Part shown: one piece after another, positions 46,494 through 55,765 of the stretch | How the letters are laid out: each line of letters begins with the position of its first letter | Position numbering within the stretch: position 1 is the stretch's first letter | Assembly (NCBI RefSeq): GCF_001940525.2 | Contig: NZ_CP019437.1 | Span: 357,501-421,500, forward strand | Direction: 5' to 3' | From: Thioclava nitratireducens | Lineage (GTDB): Bacteria > Pseudomonadota > Alphaproteobacteria > Rhodobacterales > Rhodobacteraceae | DNA length: 64,000 nt | Program-made: the position numbers and the translations under genes | Notes under the pieces: generated by a model | Seen by the model: only the letters and a program-made list of their open reading frames with translations | What the model was told of the DNA's origin: nothing | The model's database searches: none

Positions 46494-48008
46494 ATGGCGA
46501 AACGGACAACCGGAAAATCTTCCGAGACGAGTAAGCCGGAAGACGCGAAATCGACCGCCGAGTCCGAGGCCAAAACCGACGCCGCCACTTCTCAAACCTC
46601 GTCGAAGGACACCAAGGCGGCGGCGTCGCCCGAGGCGAAAGATAAGCCGAGCACGGCTGCCGCCAGTAAAACGGACACCGCTGCGAAATCGAGCGCGTCG
46701 GCGAAGCCGTCCTCCACCTCTACGTCTTCGTCCAAAACGGATACATCCAAGACCGCGAATGAGGCCGCCAAGTCGACCTCCACTCCGACCTCAGCGCCAG
46801 CGACCAAATCCGACACCCCCGCAAAATCGGATGCGGCGTCGAAGTCCAGCTCTACACCTGCGAAGGCTGAGACGACTTCGACTCCGGCTACGAGCAGCGC
46901 AAAGGCGGAGATCGAGCCGAAGAAAAGCGAGACAGCGAGCGGCTCGGAGAATAAGTCGCAGACCACGAAGCCGGCGACTGCGACGAGCTCGACGAGCAGC
47001 TCGAACGCCGACAAGACCTCGCCCAAAAGCGATACGGCAACGTCCGGCGCGTCGCCTCAGCCTGTGATCGAAAAGCGGGGCGGGTTCGGCTCTGCTTTCC
47101 TCGGAGGCGTGATTGCTGCCGTGATTGGGGCCGGCGTCGCGATCTGGGCGATCCCGAACCTGCCGCCGCAGCTTTCGGGATGGCTTCCGAACGCGCCGGC
47201 CCCGGTCGATGGGGCCGCCATTCAAAGTCAGCTAGACGATCAATCGAAACAGATCAGCCAGCTCTCGGAAGAGCTCGCGACCCTGAAATCATCGCAACCG
47301 CCGGCGCCGGATCTGTCCGGTGTGCAGAGCGCGCTCGATCAGGTCAACGCGGATATCCGGACGAATAAATCGGCGCTCGAGGACTTGAAATCGCAGATCG
47401 CGTCCCTGCAAAGCGACAATGGCGGCAGCGCGGCTCAGGCCGAAATCGAGGCGGTAGCGAAAGCCGCCGAGGCCCGGATCAAAGAGGCCGAAGCGCAGGC
47501 CCAGAGTCTGAAATCGCAAAGCGAGGCGGCGGCCAAGGCAGCGATGACGCAGGCTGCGGCAGCGCGCGTGAAAGCGGCGCTCGATGCGGGAACGTCGCTC
47601 GACGCGCCGCTGGCCGATCTGCGCGACGCGGGTGTCGACATTCCGGCGGCGCTCAACGGCGACATCCCGAGCCTTCAGTCGTTGCAATCGAGTTTCCCGG
47701 ATGCCGCGCGAGCCGCGCTTCAGGCGGCGCGCCGGACCGAGACGGGCGGCTCGATCAGCGATCGAGTTGGCGCCTTCCTTCTGGCGCAGACCGGGGCCCG
47801 GTCGGTAGCGCCTAAAGAGGGCGACGGGGCGGATGCGGTGCTGTCGCGGGCACAGGCCGATGTCGATCGCGGCGCGCTCTCCGATGCGCTCGACGAGATC
47901 GCGAAGCTGCCCGACCCGGCGCAGGAGGCGATGTCCGACTGGGTGAACCGGGCGAAAACGCGGATGGCGGCGATCGACGCGGCCAACCAGCTTGGCGCGA
48001 CGCAATAA
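46494..48008 (+). CDS. Mitofilin/Mic60-like inner-membrane protein
   Basis: Alphaproteobacterial Mic60 proteins bend the inner membrane and help form intracytoplasmic or crista-like membranes. Residues 1-195 are a low-complexity Ser/Thr/Lys/Ala-rich arm, followed by one transmembrane segment (GSAFLGGVIAAVIGAGVAIW, about 200-219), a coiled coil (about 245-375) and a helical carboxy-terminal domain. The gene between hemD and hemY is the expected place for this family. The arm's alternating short motifs (TKSD, SKSS, PAKA) and skewed composition make it unlike its neighbours and fast-evolving. Confidence 0.82.
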   Translation: MAKRTTGKSSETSKPEDAKSTAESEAKTDAATSQTSSKDTKAAASPEAKDKPSTAAASKTDTAAKSSASAKPSSTSTSSSKTDTSKTANEAAKSTSTPTSAPATKSDTPAKSDAASKSSSTPAKAETTSTPATSSAKAEIEPKKSETASGSENKSQTTKPATATSSTSSSNADKTSPKSDTATSGASPQPVIEKRGGFGSAFLGGVIAAVIGAGVAIWAIPNLPPQLSGWLPNAPAPVDGAAIQSQLDDQSKQISQLSEELATLKSSQPPAPDLSGVQSALDQVNADIRTNKSALEDLKSQIASLQSDNGGSAAQAEIEAVAKAAEARIKEAEAQAQSLKSQSEAAAKAAMTQAAAARVKAALDAGTSLDAPLADLRDAGVDIPAALNGDIPSLQSLQSSFPDAARAALQAARRTETGGSISDRVGAFLLAQTGARSVAPKEGDGADAVLSRAQADVDRGALSDALDEIAKLPDPAQEAMSDWVNRAKTRMAAIDAANQLGATQ

Positions 48009-48018
48009 GGAGACAGAC

Positions 48019-49536
48019 ATGATCTGGTCATTCATCAAAATCGCGCTGTTTCTGATTGTCGTCGCCGCCGCGACGCTGGGCCTCGCGCATCTCGCCGAGA
48101 TGACGGGCGGTCTTCGGATCACCACGCTCGGCATGGAATTCACCCTCGGCCCGCTTCAGGCGGTGATCGCGGCGATTGTCCTGTTCATCGCGATCTGGAT
48201 CGTGATCCGTATCGTCGGTCTGGTGGTGGCGTTCTTGCGCTTCCTGGCGGGCGACGAAACCGCGATTACCCGCTACTTCGACCGCCATCGCGAACGCAAA
48301 GGCTATCAGGCGCTGTCCGAAGGGTTGCTCGCGGCGGCGTCCGGCGAGGGCAAGCTCGCGATGTCGAAAGCGGCGAAGGCCGAACGCTATCTGCAACGCC
48401 CGGAGCTGACCAACCTTCTCACCGCGCAGGCTGCCGAAGCCTCGGGCGACTCGAAGAAAGCGACCGAAGTCTACAAGCGGCTTCTGGCGGATGATCGCAC
48501 GCGGTTCGTCGGGATTAGGGGGCTGCTGCGGCAGAAGCTCGAAGCGGGTGACACCGAAACCGCGCTGAAGCTCGCGCAGAAAGCCTATGCGATCAAACCG
48601 CGCCATCGCGAGGTTCAGGATACGCTTCTGAGCCTGCAGACCGAAACGGGCGACTGGAAAGGTGCGCGCGAGATCCTTCAGGCGAAGATGCGTCAGGGCG
48701 AATTGCCGCGTGATGTGCATAAACGCCGCGACGCGGTGCTCGCGCTGCAAGAGGCGAAGGGTGTTTGGGAAGAAGGAGCGAGCGTCGAGGCGCGTGAGGC
48801 CGCGATTTCGGCCGCCAAGGCGTCGCCCGATCTGGTGCCGGCCGTGGTGATGGCGGCGCGCGCCTATATCGACAAGGGCAAGAAGGGCGCGGCGGAGCGG
48901 ATCCTGCGCAAGGCGTGGGAAGTTCAGCCGCATCCAGATCTTGCCACCGCCTTCGCCGAGATCGCCCCGGACGAGTCGCCCGATGCACGGTTGAAGCGAT
49001 TCTCGAAGTTGCTTTCGAGTCGTCCCGACCATGAGGAAACGCGGCTTTTGAAAGCCGAACTGAACATCGCGGCCGAGGATTTCCCGGCGGCGCGCCGGGC
49101 GCTGGGCGATCTCGTCGAGACGCATCCGACGGCGCGGTCGCTGACGATCATGGCCGCGGTCGAGCGTGGCGAAGGGGCGGAAGATGTCGTCGTGCGCGGC
49201 TGGTTGGCCCGCGCCCTGACCGCGCCGCGCGGTCCGCAATGGTGTTGCGACAAGTGTCAGAACATCCAATCCGAATGGACACCGATCTGTGATAACTGCA
49301 ACGGTTTCGACACGCTCAGCTGGCGCGAGCCCCAACAGGCGCAATCGCCGCTGCCGCATGGGGCGGAGATGCTGCCCTTGATCGTCGGCAAACCGGCTGC
49401 GGAGCCCGCGTCGAAGGAGGAGGATCAGTCGGAGGACGCTGCCATTCAGGACGCTGAAATCGTCGACCCGCCGAAGGATGAGGGCGACGCTGCAGGCGCA
49501 TCGAAGGAGGCACAAAGCCGAACTGCGACAGCTTGA
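48019..49536 (+). CDS. HemY-like TPR membrane protein with zinc-ribbon end
   Basis: This 505-residue protein has two amino-terminal helices (MIWSFIKIALFLIVVAAATLG and LQAVIAAIVLFIAIWIVIRIV), then a long TPR-type helical stretch and, at about 408-430, two CxxC pairs in WCCDKC and CDNC like a zinc ribbon. The first part is the HemY domain of haem-linked membrane proteins with TPR repeats; its biochemical role is unclear. The ATG at 48019 follows AAGGAG. It ends in an acidic, disordered tail. Confidence 0.88.
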   Translation: MIWSFIKIALFLIVVAAATLGLAHLAEMTGGLRITTLGMEFTLGPLQAVIAAIVLFIAIWIVIRIVGLVVAFLRFLAGDETAITRYFDRHRERKGYQALSEGLLAAASGEGKLAMSKAAKAERYLQRPELTNLLTAQAAEASGDSKKATEVYKRLLADDRTRFVGIRGLLRQKLEAGDTETALKLAQKAYAIKPRHREVQDTLLSLQTETGDWKGAREILQAKMRQGELPRDVHKRRDAVLALQEAKGVWEEGASVEAREAAISAAKASPDLVPAVVMAARAYIDKGKKGAAERILRKAWEVQPHPDLATAFAEIAPDESPDARLKRFSKLLSSRPDHEETRLLKAELNIAAEDFPAARRALGDLVETHPTARSLTIMAAVERGEGAEDVVVRGWLARALTAPRGPQWCCDKCQNIQSEWTPICDNCNGFDTLSWREPQQAQSPLPHGAEMLPLIVGKPAAEPASKEEDQSEDAAIQDAEIVDPPKDEGDAAGASKEAQSRTATA

Positions 49537-49588
49537 TCATTTTGGGGCTACACATCCCCGAAAGAGCATGGTAATCGCCCGCCAGAGT

Positions 49589-49664
49589 GCCGGTGTAGCT
49601 CAGCTGGTAGAGCACGTCATTCGTAATGATGGGGTCGTAGGTTCGAGTCCTATCACCGGCACCA
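49589..49664 (+). tRNA. tRNA-Thr (anticodon CGT)
   Basis: The 76-base cloverleaf has acceptor GCCGGTG paired with CACCGGC, a D arm starting TAGCTCAGCTGGTAGAGC, an anticodon loop TTCGTAA with anticodon CGT (reads ACG), and a T arm with GGTTCGAGTCC. The 3' CCA is encoded (49662-49664). It lies alone downstream of hemY. Confidence 0.95.
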
Positions 49665-49687
49665 CTTCCTGAAAGTTCAGGCGCAAA

Positions 49688-49709
49688 GGCGGAACCGCAA
49701 GGTTCCGCC
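49688..49709 (+). terminator. GC-rich hairpin after tRNA-Thr
   Basis: A perfect nine-base stem, GGCGGAACC with GGTTCCGCC, closes a GCAA tetraloop 24 bases after the tRNA. A T-rich but interrupted tail follows on the plus strand, and TTT follows on the minus strand, where the hairpin could also end the flgI transcript. Confidence 0.65.
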
Positions 49710-49746
49710 TCGCTTGTTTCCGCCTCGTTTTTCGAGTGTCTTTCGA

Positions 49747-50847
49747 TCAATTTACCACAAACTCAGCATGCAATGCCCCCGCGGCATTGATGCTTTTGAG
49801 GATGTCAATCATATCGCGCGGACTGACGCCGAGCGCGTTCAGTCCCGCCACCACTTCCGATAGCGAGCTGCCCTGCGCGACCTCAGCCATACGAATGCCG
49901 GGCTCTTGCGTCAGCGTTGCCTGCGATCTGGGCACCACGACCGTATCACCTTGTGAAAACGGATTGGGCTGCACCACGAGGGGACTTTCTTCCACTTTGA
50001 GGGTCAGGTTTCCCTGGCTGACGGCGACCCGCGATATCCGCACGTCGCGGCCCATGACGATCGTGCCCGATCGCTGGTCGACCACCACCCGAGCGCGCTG
50101 CTCCGGTTCGACGCTGAGATTCTCCACTCGCCCGATTGCATGTGCGACCGAGCGCGCGCGCGTCTCGCGGATGTGCAATGCGACTGTGCCGCCATCGAGC
50201 ATTTCCGCGACGCGCCGGCCGTATTCGCGGTTGATTGCGTTTTCTATCCGGGCTGCGGTGGTGAAGTCTGGCGTGCGTAGCGCGAGGCGCACCGTCTCCA
50301 GATCATTTATCTCAAACGCTATTTCACGTTCGACGCGCGCGCCGGAAGGAATGTTTCCCGCGGTCGGCACCCCTTGAGTCACCGAAGCGCCGTTCCCTTG
50401 TGCTACCGCTCCGCCGGCAATGATGGCGCCCTGCGCCACCGCGTAAATCTCTCCATCCGCCGCCTTCAGGGGGGTCATGACGAGGGTGCCGCCGAGGAGA
50501 CTCTTCGCATCGCCAATTGCTGAGACCGTGATGTCGATTTTACTTCCTGCGCGGGCAAAGGGCGGCAGGCTCGCCGTGATCATGACGGCAGCGACGTTTT
50601 TCGGCCGAAGCTGCTCCCCGGTAACGTTAACGCCCAGCCGTTCGAGCATGTTTGACATGATTTCTTCGGTAAAGGGAGCGTTGCGCAACCCATCGCCCGT
50701 TCCGTTCAGCCCAACGACGAGCCCATAGCCGACGAGGTCATTTCCGCGCACGCCATCGAACTCGACGAGATCCTTGATCCGGATCGGTGCGCTTAGGACG
50801 AGCTGCGGAATGATCAAAAGCGCAATAAGAAAACAGCGCCACATCAC
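49747..50847 (-). CDS. flgI: Flagellar P-ring protein FlgI
   Basis: FlgI forms the periplasmic P ring around the rod. The 366-residue protein has a signal peptide (CFLIALLIIPQLVLS), then APIRIKDLVEFDGVRGNDLVGYGLVVGLNGTGD, the family hallmark. The start is GTG at 50847 or the next codon, ATG at 50844, which overlap the flgL stop. It is the last of flgE-flgK-flgL-flgI on this strand. Confidence 0.96.
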   Translation of the reverse strand: MMWRCFLIALLIIPQLVLSAPIRIKDLVEFDGVRGNDLVGYGLVVGLNGTGDGLRNAPFTEEIMSNMLERLGVNVTGEQLRPKNVAAVMITASLPPFARAGSKIDITVSAIGDAKSLLGGTLVMTPLKAADGEIYAVAQGAIIAGGAVAQGNGASVTQGVPTAGNIPSGARVEREIAFEINDLETVRLALRTPDFTTAARIENAINREYGRRVAEMLDGGTVALHIRETRARSVAHAIGRVENLSVEPEQRARVVVDQRSGTIVMGRDVRISRVAVSQGNLTLKVEESPLVVQPNPFSQGDTVVVPRSQATLTQEPGIRMAEVAQGSSLSEVVAGLNALGVSPRDMIDILKSINAAGALHAEFVVN

Positions 50848-51845
50848 ATGTAACCCGTCATCGAGAGGTTAGAGAGCCGGCTGGTCAGAAGGTAGAGCGT
50901 CTCGATCTGAGACCGTACCGCTTCGAGTGCGGTCGCGGACTCGTAGGGGTCGGCCCCGATGAGTGTCGTTCGTGCGATTTCAAGACTGGCGCGTTCGGCA
51001 TCGTTTCGCGTAGCGGCCGAGGCGATCTTGCCTTCGACAGAGCCGACTTTCGCTGCCAGTTCGACAGTCGAGAGAGATCCCGAATGAATTCTCTCGCCCG
51101 CCCCCTTTGCGAGCGCGCTTCGCTGGACTAGATCTCCGTCAAATAACCCGCGGTCCAGAAGCGCGCCTATGGCGTAGCCTTTGATCGTATCTTTGATGCG
51201 TGGATCCTCCGCGGTGACGTCAATTGTCGCGGTCTCACTTTCTGCGATGTGAAATTTACCTCGCGCTTCGCCGCCTTGATAGAAGATTGCGCTAAATCCG
51301 GCGGGATCGTCGAACCAAACATCGAGCGTCATGAGCACGTCCGTCGCACTGGTCGCTCCCGCGATCTCCGTGGAAAGGGAGACGAGAATCGTTTCTGAAT
51401 CGGGCAGCGGGGGCGTGTCGCCGCTGTCGCCCGCGAATATGTATCGCCCGACTGAATTCGTGTTGAGAGTTGCGATCAAGGCGTCAAACTTTTCGGCAGC
51501 AGACGCTACGGTTGTGTCGATCATTGTCTTACTGGCGGTTGTCGCCGCGGACATGAGTGCCATGCTGACGCCATCGTCGAGGTTGGCAACACGCTCGAGG
51601 CTGCTTTGCATCGCTTCGGTGTATTGGCGCGCCTCGCTGGTAGCGAGAGCGAATGCATCGAACAGTCTGAGGCTTCGATTGATCGCAGTGAGCGCGCTGA
51701 AATCGCCCGCAACGGCGGTGCCGAGGTCGGATTTTACGCCTGACGTCACTTCTCGGGTAAGGCTTGCCAGTCTCGTATCGAGCGCGGCGCTGTGGCGTCG
51801 CATCTGGAAATTCAGCGCCATGTCTCCGACCGAGAGATAATTCAT
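50844..51845 (-). CDS. flgL: Flagellar hook-filament junction protein FlgL
   Basis: FlgL joins hook and filament. The 333-residue protein opens with MNYLSVGDMALNFQMRRHSAALDTRLASLTREVTSG, a flagellin-like amino-terminal helix, and ends with a helical LESATALEAVRSQIETLYLLTSRLSNLSMTGYM-type segment typical of flagellin-family carboxy ends. It lies one base after flgK and overlaps flgI. Confidence 0.88.
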   Translation of the reverse strand: MNYLSVGDMALNFQMRRHSAALDTRLASLTREVTSGVKSDLGTAVAGDFSALTAINRSLRLFDAFALATSEARQYTEAMQSSLERVANLDDGVSMALMSAATTASKTMIDTTVASAAEKFDALIATLNTNSVGRYIFAGDSGDTPPLPDSETILVSLSTEIAGATSATDVLMTLDVWFDDPAGFSAIFYQGGEARGKFHIAESETATIDVTAEDPRIKDTIKGYAIGALLDRGLFDGDLVQRSALAKGAGERIHSGSLSTVELAAKVGSVEGKIASAATRNDAERASLEIARTTLIGADPYESATALEAVRSQIETLYLLTSRLSNLSMTGYM

Positions 51846-51846
51846 C

Positions 51847-53310
51847 TCAAATCTCCAGAAGCTGTTTGATCAGCGCGTCCGCGGTTTGGATGACCCGCGC
51901 GTTGGCGCTATAAAGCTCTTCAATTTGCAGAAGTTTCTGCATTTCGTGATCTGTATCGACACCATCCGCGAGCGCCTGTTCTTTCAATGTATCGTAGCGG
52001 GTTTTTGCGTAGGTTTGTGTCGCTTCATTGCGTTGTCGGTCGCTCGTCACTTGGGAGAGAAAGCTCGCGAAAAGTTCCGCGCTCGAATGACGCGAGGAAC
52101 CGAAATTGCCAGAGCTGGGCGCGGATGGGGTCGTGAAGGCGGAGGCGAGGGCAAAAAGATTTTCCGCGTTGCTCACAGGGCCGGGGGAGGCGGCACCGAG
52201 CCCGTCGCGCAGCAGGGAGAGCGCGCCGCCTTGTTCAGGGTCCGCAAGCGGGTTGATAGCGATCCGGCCGGCGAGGCCGGTTTCATCGAGCGGATCGAGC
52301 GGATCGAGCGGGCCTCCATCATCGGTGAAAAGCCCTGCTGTGCCGCCGCTGAGTGTCGGGTCGATCGCCGGATTGCTGACCCTCTCAATGAGGTCGCGAG
52401 AGAGTGCATCTATCTGGATTTGCTGGTCTGGGGCGAGCGTATCACGGATCGTGAAGAGAGCACCCAGTGATCCGCCGCCGAGGAAGCCGCCCTCGTCGAT
52501 TGAGACGGCGTTTCCGTTGAGGGTCAAGCCGGAGAGGGTGCCTCCGACGTAGGTCATATCCGGTGTGATAATGCCGGTTGATGTGAAACCGATTTCTACG
52601 GGGTTCCCTTCGAGAAGAACGGCGCCGCCCGTGGTAAAGAGGGCGATTTGGTCGTTTTCGCGGGTGGCTTGCCGGATGGGGACGATGCTGGAGATCTGGT
52701 CGACCAATGTTTGGCGTTGATCCTTGAGCGCATTCGTGTTGTGGCCCGCGGCCTTTCCAGCCAGTATCGTAGCGTTGAGTTCGTCGACCTGCGAGAGGGC
52801 GGTATTCAGGGTGTCGACCTGTGCCGCGATTTGACGGTCTGCAGTCATTCGGCTGTCCTGCAGATGCGCCGAAAGCGCATTCAAGTGATCCGTGACGGCC
52901 CGGGCGGAGTCCAGCACAGTGGCTAGGCGGGCTTCGCTTTCTGGGCGGCTGCCAGCTTCAACGAGTGAAGCCTCAAGCTGCGCAAATTTGGACGCCAGGG
53001 AACTCGCGTCCTCTGGCGTGCCGATACGGGCTTCGAAGGCCGACAGGAAATCGTAGCGGAGCGACGCGTTTTGTGTTGCGGCCTCGGAGAGGCGAAGATC
53101 GCTTCGAAGACTCTCGTTGACGATACGATCCACGCTCAGAACGCGGACTCCGGCGCCTTGCCGGCCGACCATCTGGGCGCCAAGTGAAACCTCGCGCCTC
53201 GCGTAACCTTCGGTAAGCGCATTCGCGGTGTTGGAGGCGACGACCTCTGCCATACGCGAAGCCGCGGTGAGACCCGACAAGGCATTGGACAGCGTTTGCG
53301 AGATTCCCAT
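51847..53310 (-). CDS. flgK: Flagellar hook-associated protein FlgK
   Basis: FlgK is the first hook-associated protein. The 487-residue protein begins MGISQTLSNALSGLTAASRMAEVVASNTANALTEGYARREV, the conserved rod/hook amino end, and ends with a helix including IEELYSANARVIQTADALIKQLLEI. It is shorter than the E. coli protein, as in many alphaproteobacteria. It follows flgE by 30 bases. Confidence 0.94.
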   Translation of the reverse strand: MGISQTLSNALSGLTAASRMAEVVASNTANALTEGYARREVSLGAQMVGRQGAGVRVLSVDRIVNESLRSDLRLSEAATQNASLRYDFLSAFEARIGTPEDASSLASKFAQLEASLVEAGSRPESEARLATVLDSARAVTDHLNALSAHLQDSRMTADRQIAAQVDTLNTALSQVDELNATILAGKAAGHNTNALKDQRQTLVDQISSIVPIRQATRENDQIALFTTGGAVLLEGNPVEIGFTSTGIITPDMTYVGGTLSGLTLNGNAVSIDEGGFLGGGSLGALFTIRDTLAPDQQIQIDALSRDLIERVSNPAIDPTLSGGTAGLFTDDGGPLDPLDPLDETGLAGRIAINPLADPEQGGALSLLRDGLGAASPGPVSNAENLFALASAFTTPSAPSSGNFGSSRHSSAELFASFLSQVTSDRQRNEATQTYAKTRYDTLKEQALADGVDTDHEMQKLLQIEELYSANARVIQTADALIKQLLEI

Positions 53311-53340
53311 TTTGACCTCCTTTAGCCGGTCCGATCAGGA

Positions 53341-54675
53341 TCAGCGTTTGATATTGGTGGTTTCCTGCAGCATTTCGTCGACCGTCTGGATCACCTTGGC
53401 GTTGGAGGAATAGGCGCGCTGCGTCTGGATCAGATTGGTCAACTCCTCTGCGACGTCGACTGTCGATCCTTCGCGGGCGTATCCCTCGATCGAGCCTGTG
53501 GGACCGTCGCCAGCATTCCAGAGAAAGAAGGAGCCCGACTTCGACGACACTTCGAACGTCTGGTTGTCGAGCGCGATCAAGCCGTTCTGATTGGGCACGT
53601 CGACGAGCGGAATCTGGTAGACGGTGCGGATGAAGCCGGTGTCATAGGTCGCCTTGATATAGCCGTCCTTGTCGATCTCGACCGCAGTGAGATTACCGAC
53701 TGGCGAGCCATCCTTCGTGATCGATGTGGGCGAGAAGCTGTCGGATAGCTGGGTCAGCCCGTTGGTATCACCGATCTTGCCGATCGTGACGCTGAGCGGT
53801 CCGCCTGCCACGGTGAGATCGAGCGTGCCGGTTGCGGAATCGTAGGAGCCACCATCGATGACATTGACGGAGGCGAGGGTGCCGCCGCTGCTGCGGCTGT
53901 CGTCGAAGGTCAGCACGTAGCGCCCGATGACGCTTTCATCGATTCCGGCGGTGCCGGGATCATCGACCGTCGCGCTGTCCCGAATGACCATCGCCCATTC
54001 GTTGGAGGAGCCAGTTGCGGGGACCGTCGGATGGAAGGTGATATCGAGCGTTTCGGAGGTTCCGAGATTGCCGAAATATTCGACCGAGAGCGGCAGCGTA
54101 TCGCCGCTCGCCCCGGCCTCCGTGTCGGTGGCGGGAAGGTTGACGCCGAGATTGAGTGTCGTGGTCGGGTCGCCGGCGGTCTGGTTGGCATTGATCACGA
54201 CGGGTTCCAGGCCCGACATCGTGTCGCGCGCGAAGGTCGGGATCGTCCCGTCCGCGCTGGCGGGCCAACCGAGGAGAACGAGCCCGGATTCTGTCATCAA
54301 CGTTCCGTTCACATCGCTGCGGAAGGCGCCGGTCGTCGTCATCTTCAGCGGCTCGTCTCCCGTCGAATTGTCGAGCGCGACCGCAGTCATCACGGGAAGC
54401 ATGCCGCGGCCGGACACCGCTATATCGAGCGCGTTCGATGTCGAGACGAGCGAGCCACGCTCCTCGATCAAGCGGCTCGTGGCTGCGCGGACGCCACCGG
54501 CGGAATAGGAGCCGGTCTTCGCGGCCTGATTGATGACGATACTCTCGAATTCGGTGACGGCGCGCTTGTAGCCGTAGGTGCCCGAATTGGCGATATTGTC
54601 CGAGATCGTTGCAAGGCGGGTGGCATTCGCGGCCAAGCCGGCCACGCCCGCATTGAGCGAGGAAGAAATGGACAT
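53341..54675 (-). CDS. flgE: Flagellar hook protein FlgE
   Basis: FlgE builds the flexible hook. The 444-residue protein starts MSISSSLNAGVAGLAANATRLATISDNIANSGTYGYKRAVTEF and ends ELTNLIQTQRAYSSNAKVIQTVDEMLQETTNIKR, both conserved ends of rod/hook proteins. It heads the flgE-flgK-flgL-flgI unit; its 118-base upstream gap holds GGTAA-type repeats. The acidic, glycine-rich middle domain is variable in the family. Confidence 0.93.
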   Translation of the reverse strand: MSISSSLNAGVAGLAANATRLATISDNIANSGTYGYKRAVTEFESIVINQAAKTGSYSAGGVRAATSRLIEERGSLVSTSNALDIAVSGRGMLPVMTAVALDNSTGDEPLKMTTTGAFRSDVNGTLMTESGLVLLGWPASADGTIPTFARDTMSGLEPVVINANQTAGDPTTTLNLGVNLPATDTEAGASGDTLPLSVEYFGNLGTSETLDITFHPTVPATGSSNEWAMVIRDSATVDDPGTAGIDESVIGRYVLTFDDSRSSGGTLASVNVIDGGSYDSATGTLDLTVAGGPLSVTIGKIGDTNGLTQLSDSFSPTSITKDGSPVGNLTAVEIDKDGYIKATYDTGFIRTVYQIPLVDVPNQNGLIALDNQTFEVSSKSGSFFLWNAGDGPTGSIEGYAREGSTVDVAEELTNLIQTQRAYSSNAKVIQTVDEMLQETTNIKR

Positions 54676-54793
54676 GGATGCGCCTTTCTGCTGCTAAGTC
54701 CGAAATTCCCCTTACCTTTGCGCGCGGGTATTTAAGATCGCCCTAACGAGTCCGTCCTTTTACCTCTGTGGTTACCTCTTCGCTAAGGGCGCC

Positions 54794-55642
54794 TTACCGG
54801 CCATTGCGCAGAACGATCACTTCGAGACGGTTGTTGCGAAGGTCCATCGCGCGCGCGACCTTCGGTTTGCGATCGGCGAAGCCGCTTACGCGCTGCATGC
54901 GCTCGGGAGGGAACCCGGCCCCGTTCAGCAATTCACGCATCGCTTGGGCACGCGCGGCCGAAAGCTCCCAGACCGGGTCCTTGGCCAACATTTTCGGATA
55001 GGATTTCGTGTAGCCGTTTATCGCCACGTTATTCGCGACGATCGAGAAGACCCGCGTCAGGATCTTCGCCAGATCGGTGAGCACCGGCTGCGGCTTGGCC
55101 GTGTCACCGACGAACAGCGGCGCGTCGGGTAGATCGGAGATCTCGATGATCAGACCTTCGTCGGTCACCCGGGTCACGATGTGGCGGGCGAGCTGCTCGC
55201 TGACCATCGACTCTCCGCCGACGCCCATCAGCGCCTGTTCGATGGCCCGGGCCACCTCCTTGAAAGCGGCCATGTCGTTGTTCTGCTTGTCCTCGGCGGA
55301 TTTCTCGCCGCGGGCCTGACGCTCTTCGGTCGGGCGCTGCGAGATGGCGCCGGTGCCGGTCTGCGCGATCTGATCCTCGGAGAAGACGGAATCGCCGCCG
55401 AAAGCCCCTTCGCCGCCACCGGAGATCCGGTTGATCGGGATCGTCGGATTGAAGTAATCCGCGATGCCCTTGCGTTGTTTCTCGGTCGTCGCGTTCAGCA
55501 ACCACATCAGCATGAAGAACGCCATCATCGCAGTGACGAAATCAGCGTAGGCGACTTTCCACGCCCCGCCATGATGTCCGTCGCCGCCAGTGACCTTCTT
55601 GCGCTTGATGATAATTGGCGCGGCGTTTTCGCGGTTGCTCAT
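54794..55642 (-). CDS. motB: Flagellar motor stator protein MotB
   Basis: MotB anchors the stator to peptidoglycan. The single transmembrane helix carries the proton-binding Asp34 in AYADFVTAMMAFFMLMWLL. The carboxy-terminal OmpA-like domain ends with AARAQAMRELLNGAGFPPERMQRVSGFADRKP and NNRLEVIVL. I take the ATG at 55642 (282 residues) with GGTGG upstream. motA is not adjacent in this window. Confidence 0.94.
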   Translation of the reverse strand: MSNRENAAPIIIKRKKVTGGDGHHGGAWKVAYADFVTAMMAFFMLMWLLNATTEKQRKGIADYFNPTIPINRISGGGEGAFGGDSVFSEDQIAQTGTGAISQRPTEERQARGEKSAEDKQNNDMAAFKEVARAIEQALMGVGGESMVSEQLARHIVTRVTDEGLIIEISDLPDAPLFVGDTAKPQPVLTDLAKILTRVFSIVANNVAINGYTKSYPKMLAKDPVWELSAARAQAMRELLNGAGFPPERMQRVSGFADRKPKVARAMDLRNNRLEVIVLRNGR

Positions 55643-55765
55643 TCCACCACCTCTTTTCACCCGCGTCCGCTATAGTGGTCGCGTGTTAACAGGTGATTGA
55701 TGGATAAAAAGCGCGCTATCGGCGTCTTCCCTTGTCGTGGCGCTGGCAGTCGCTAGATTTAGCGG

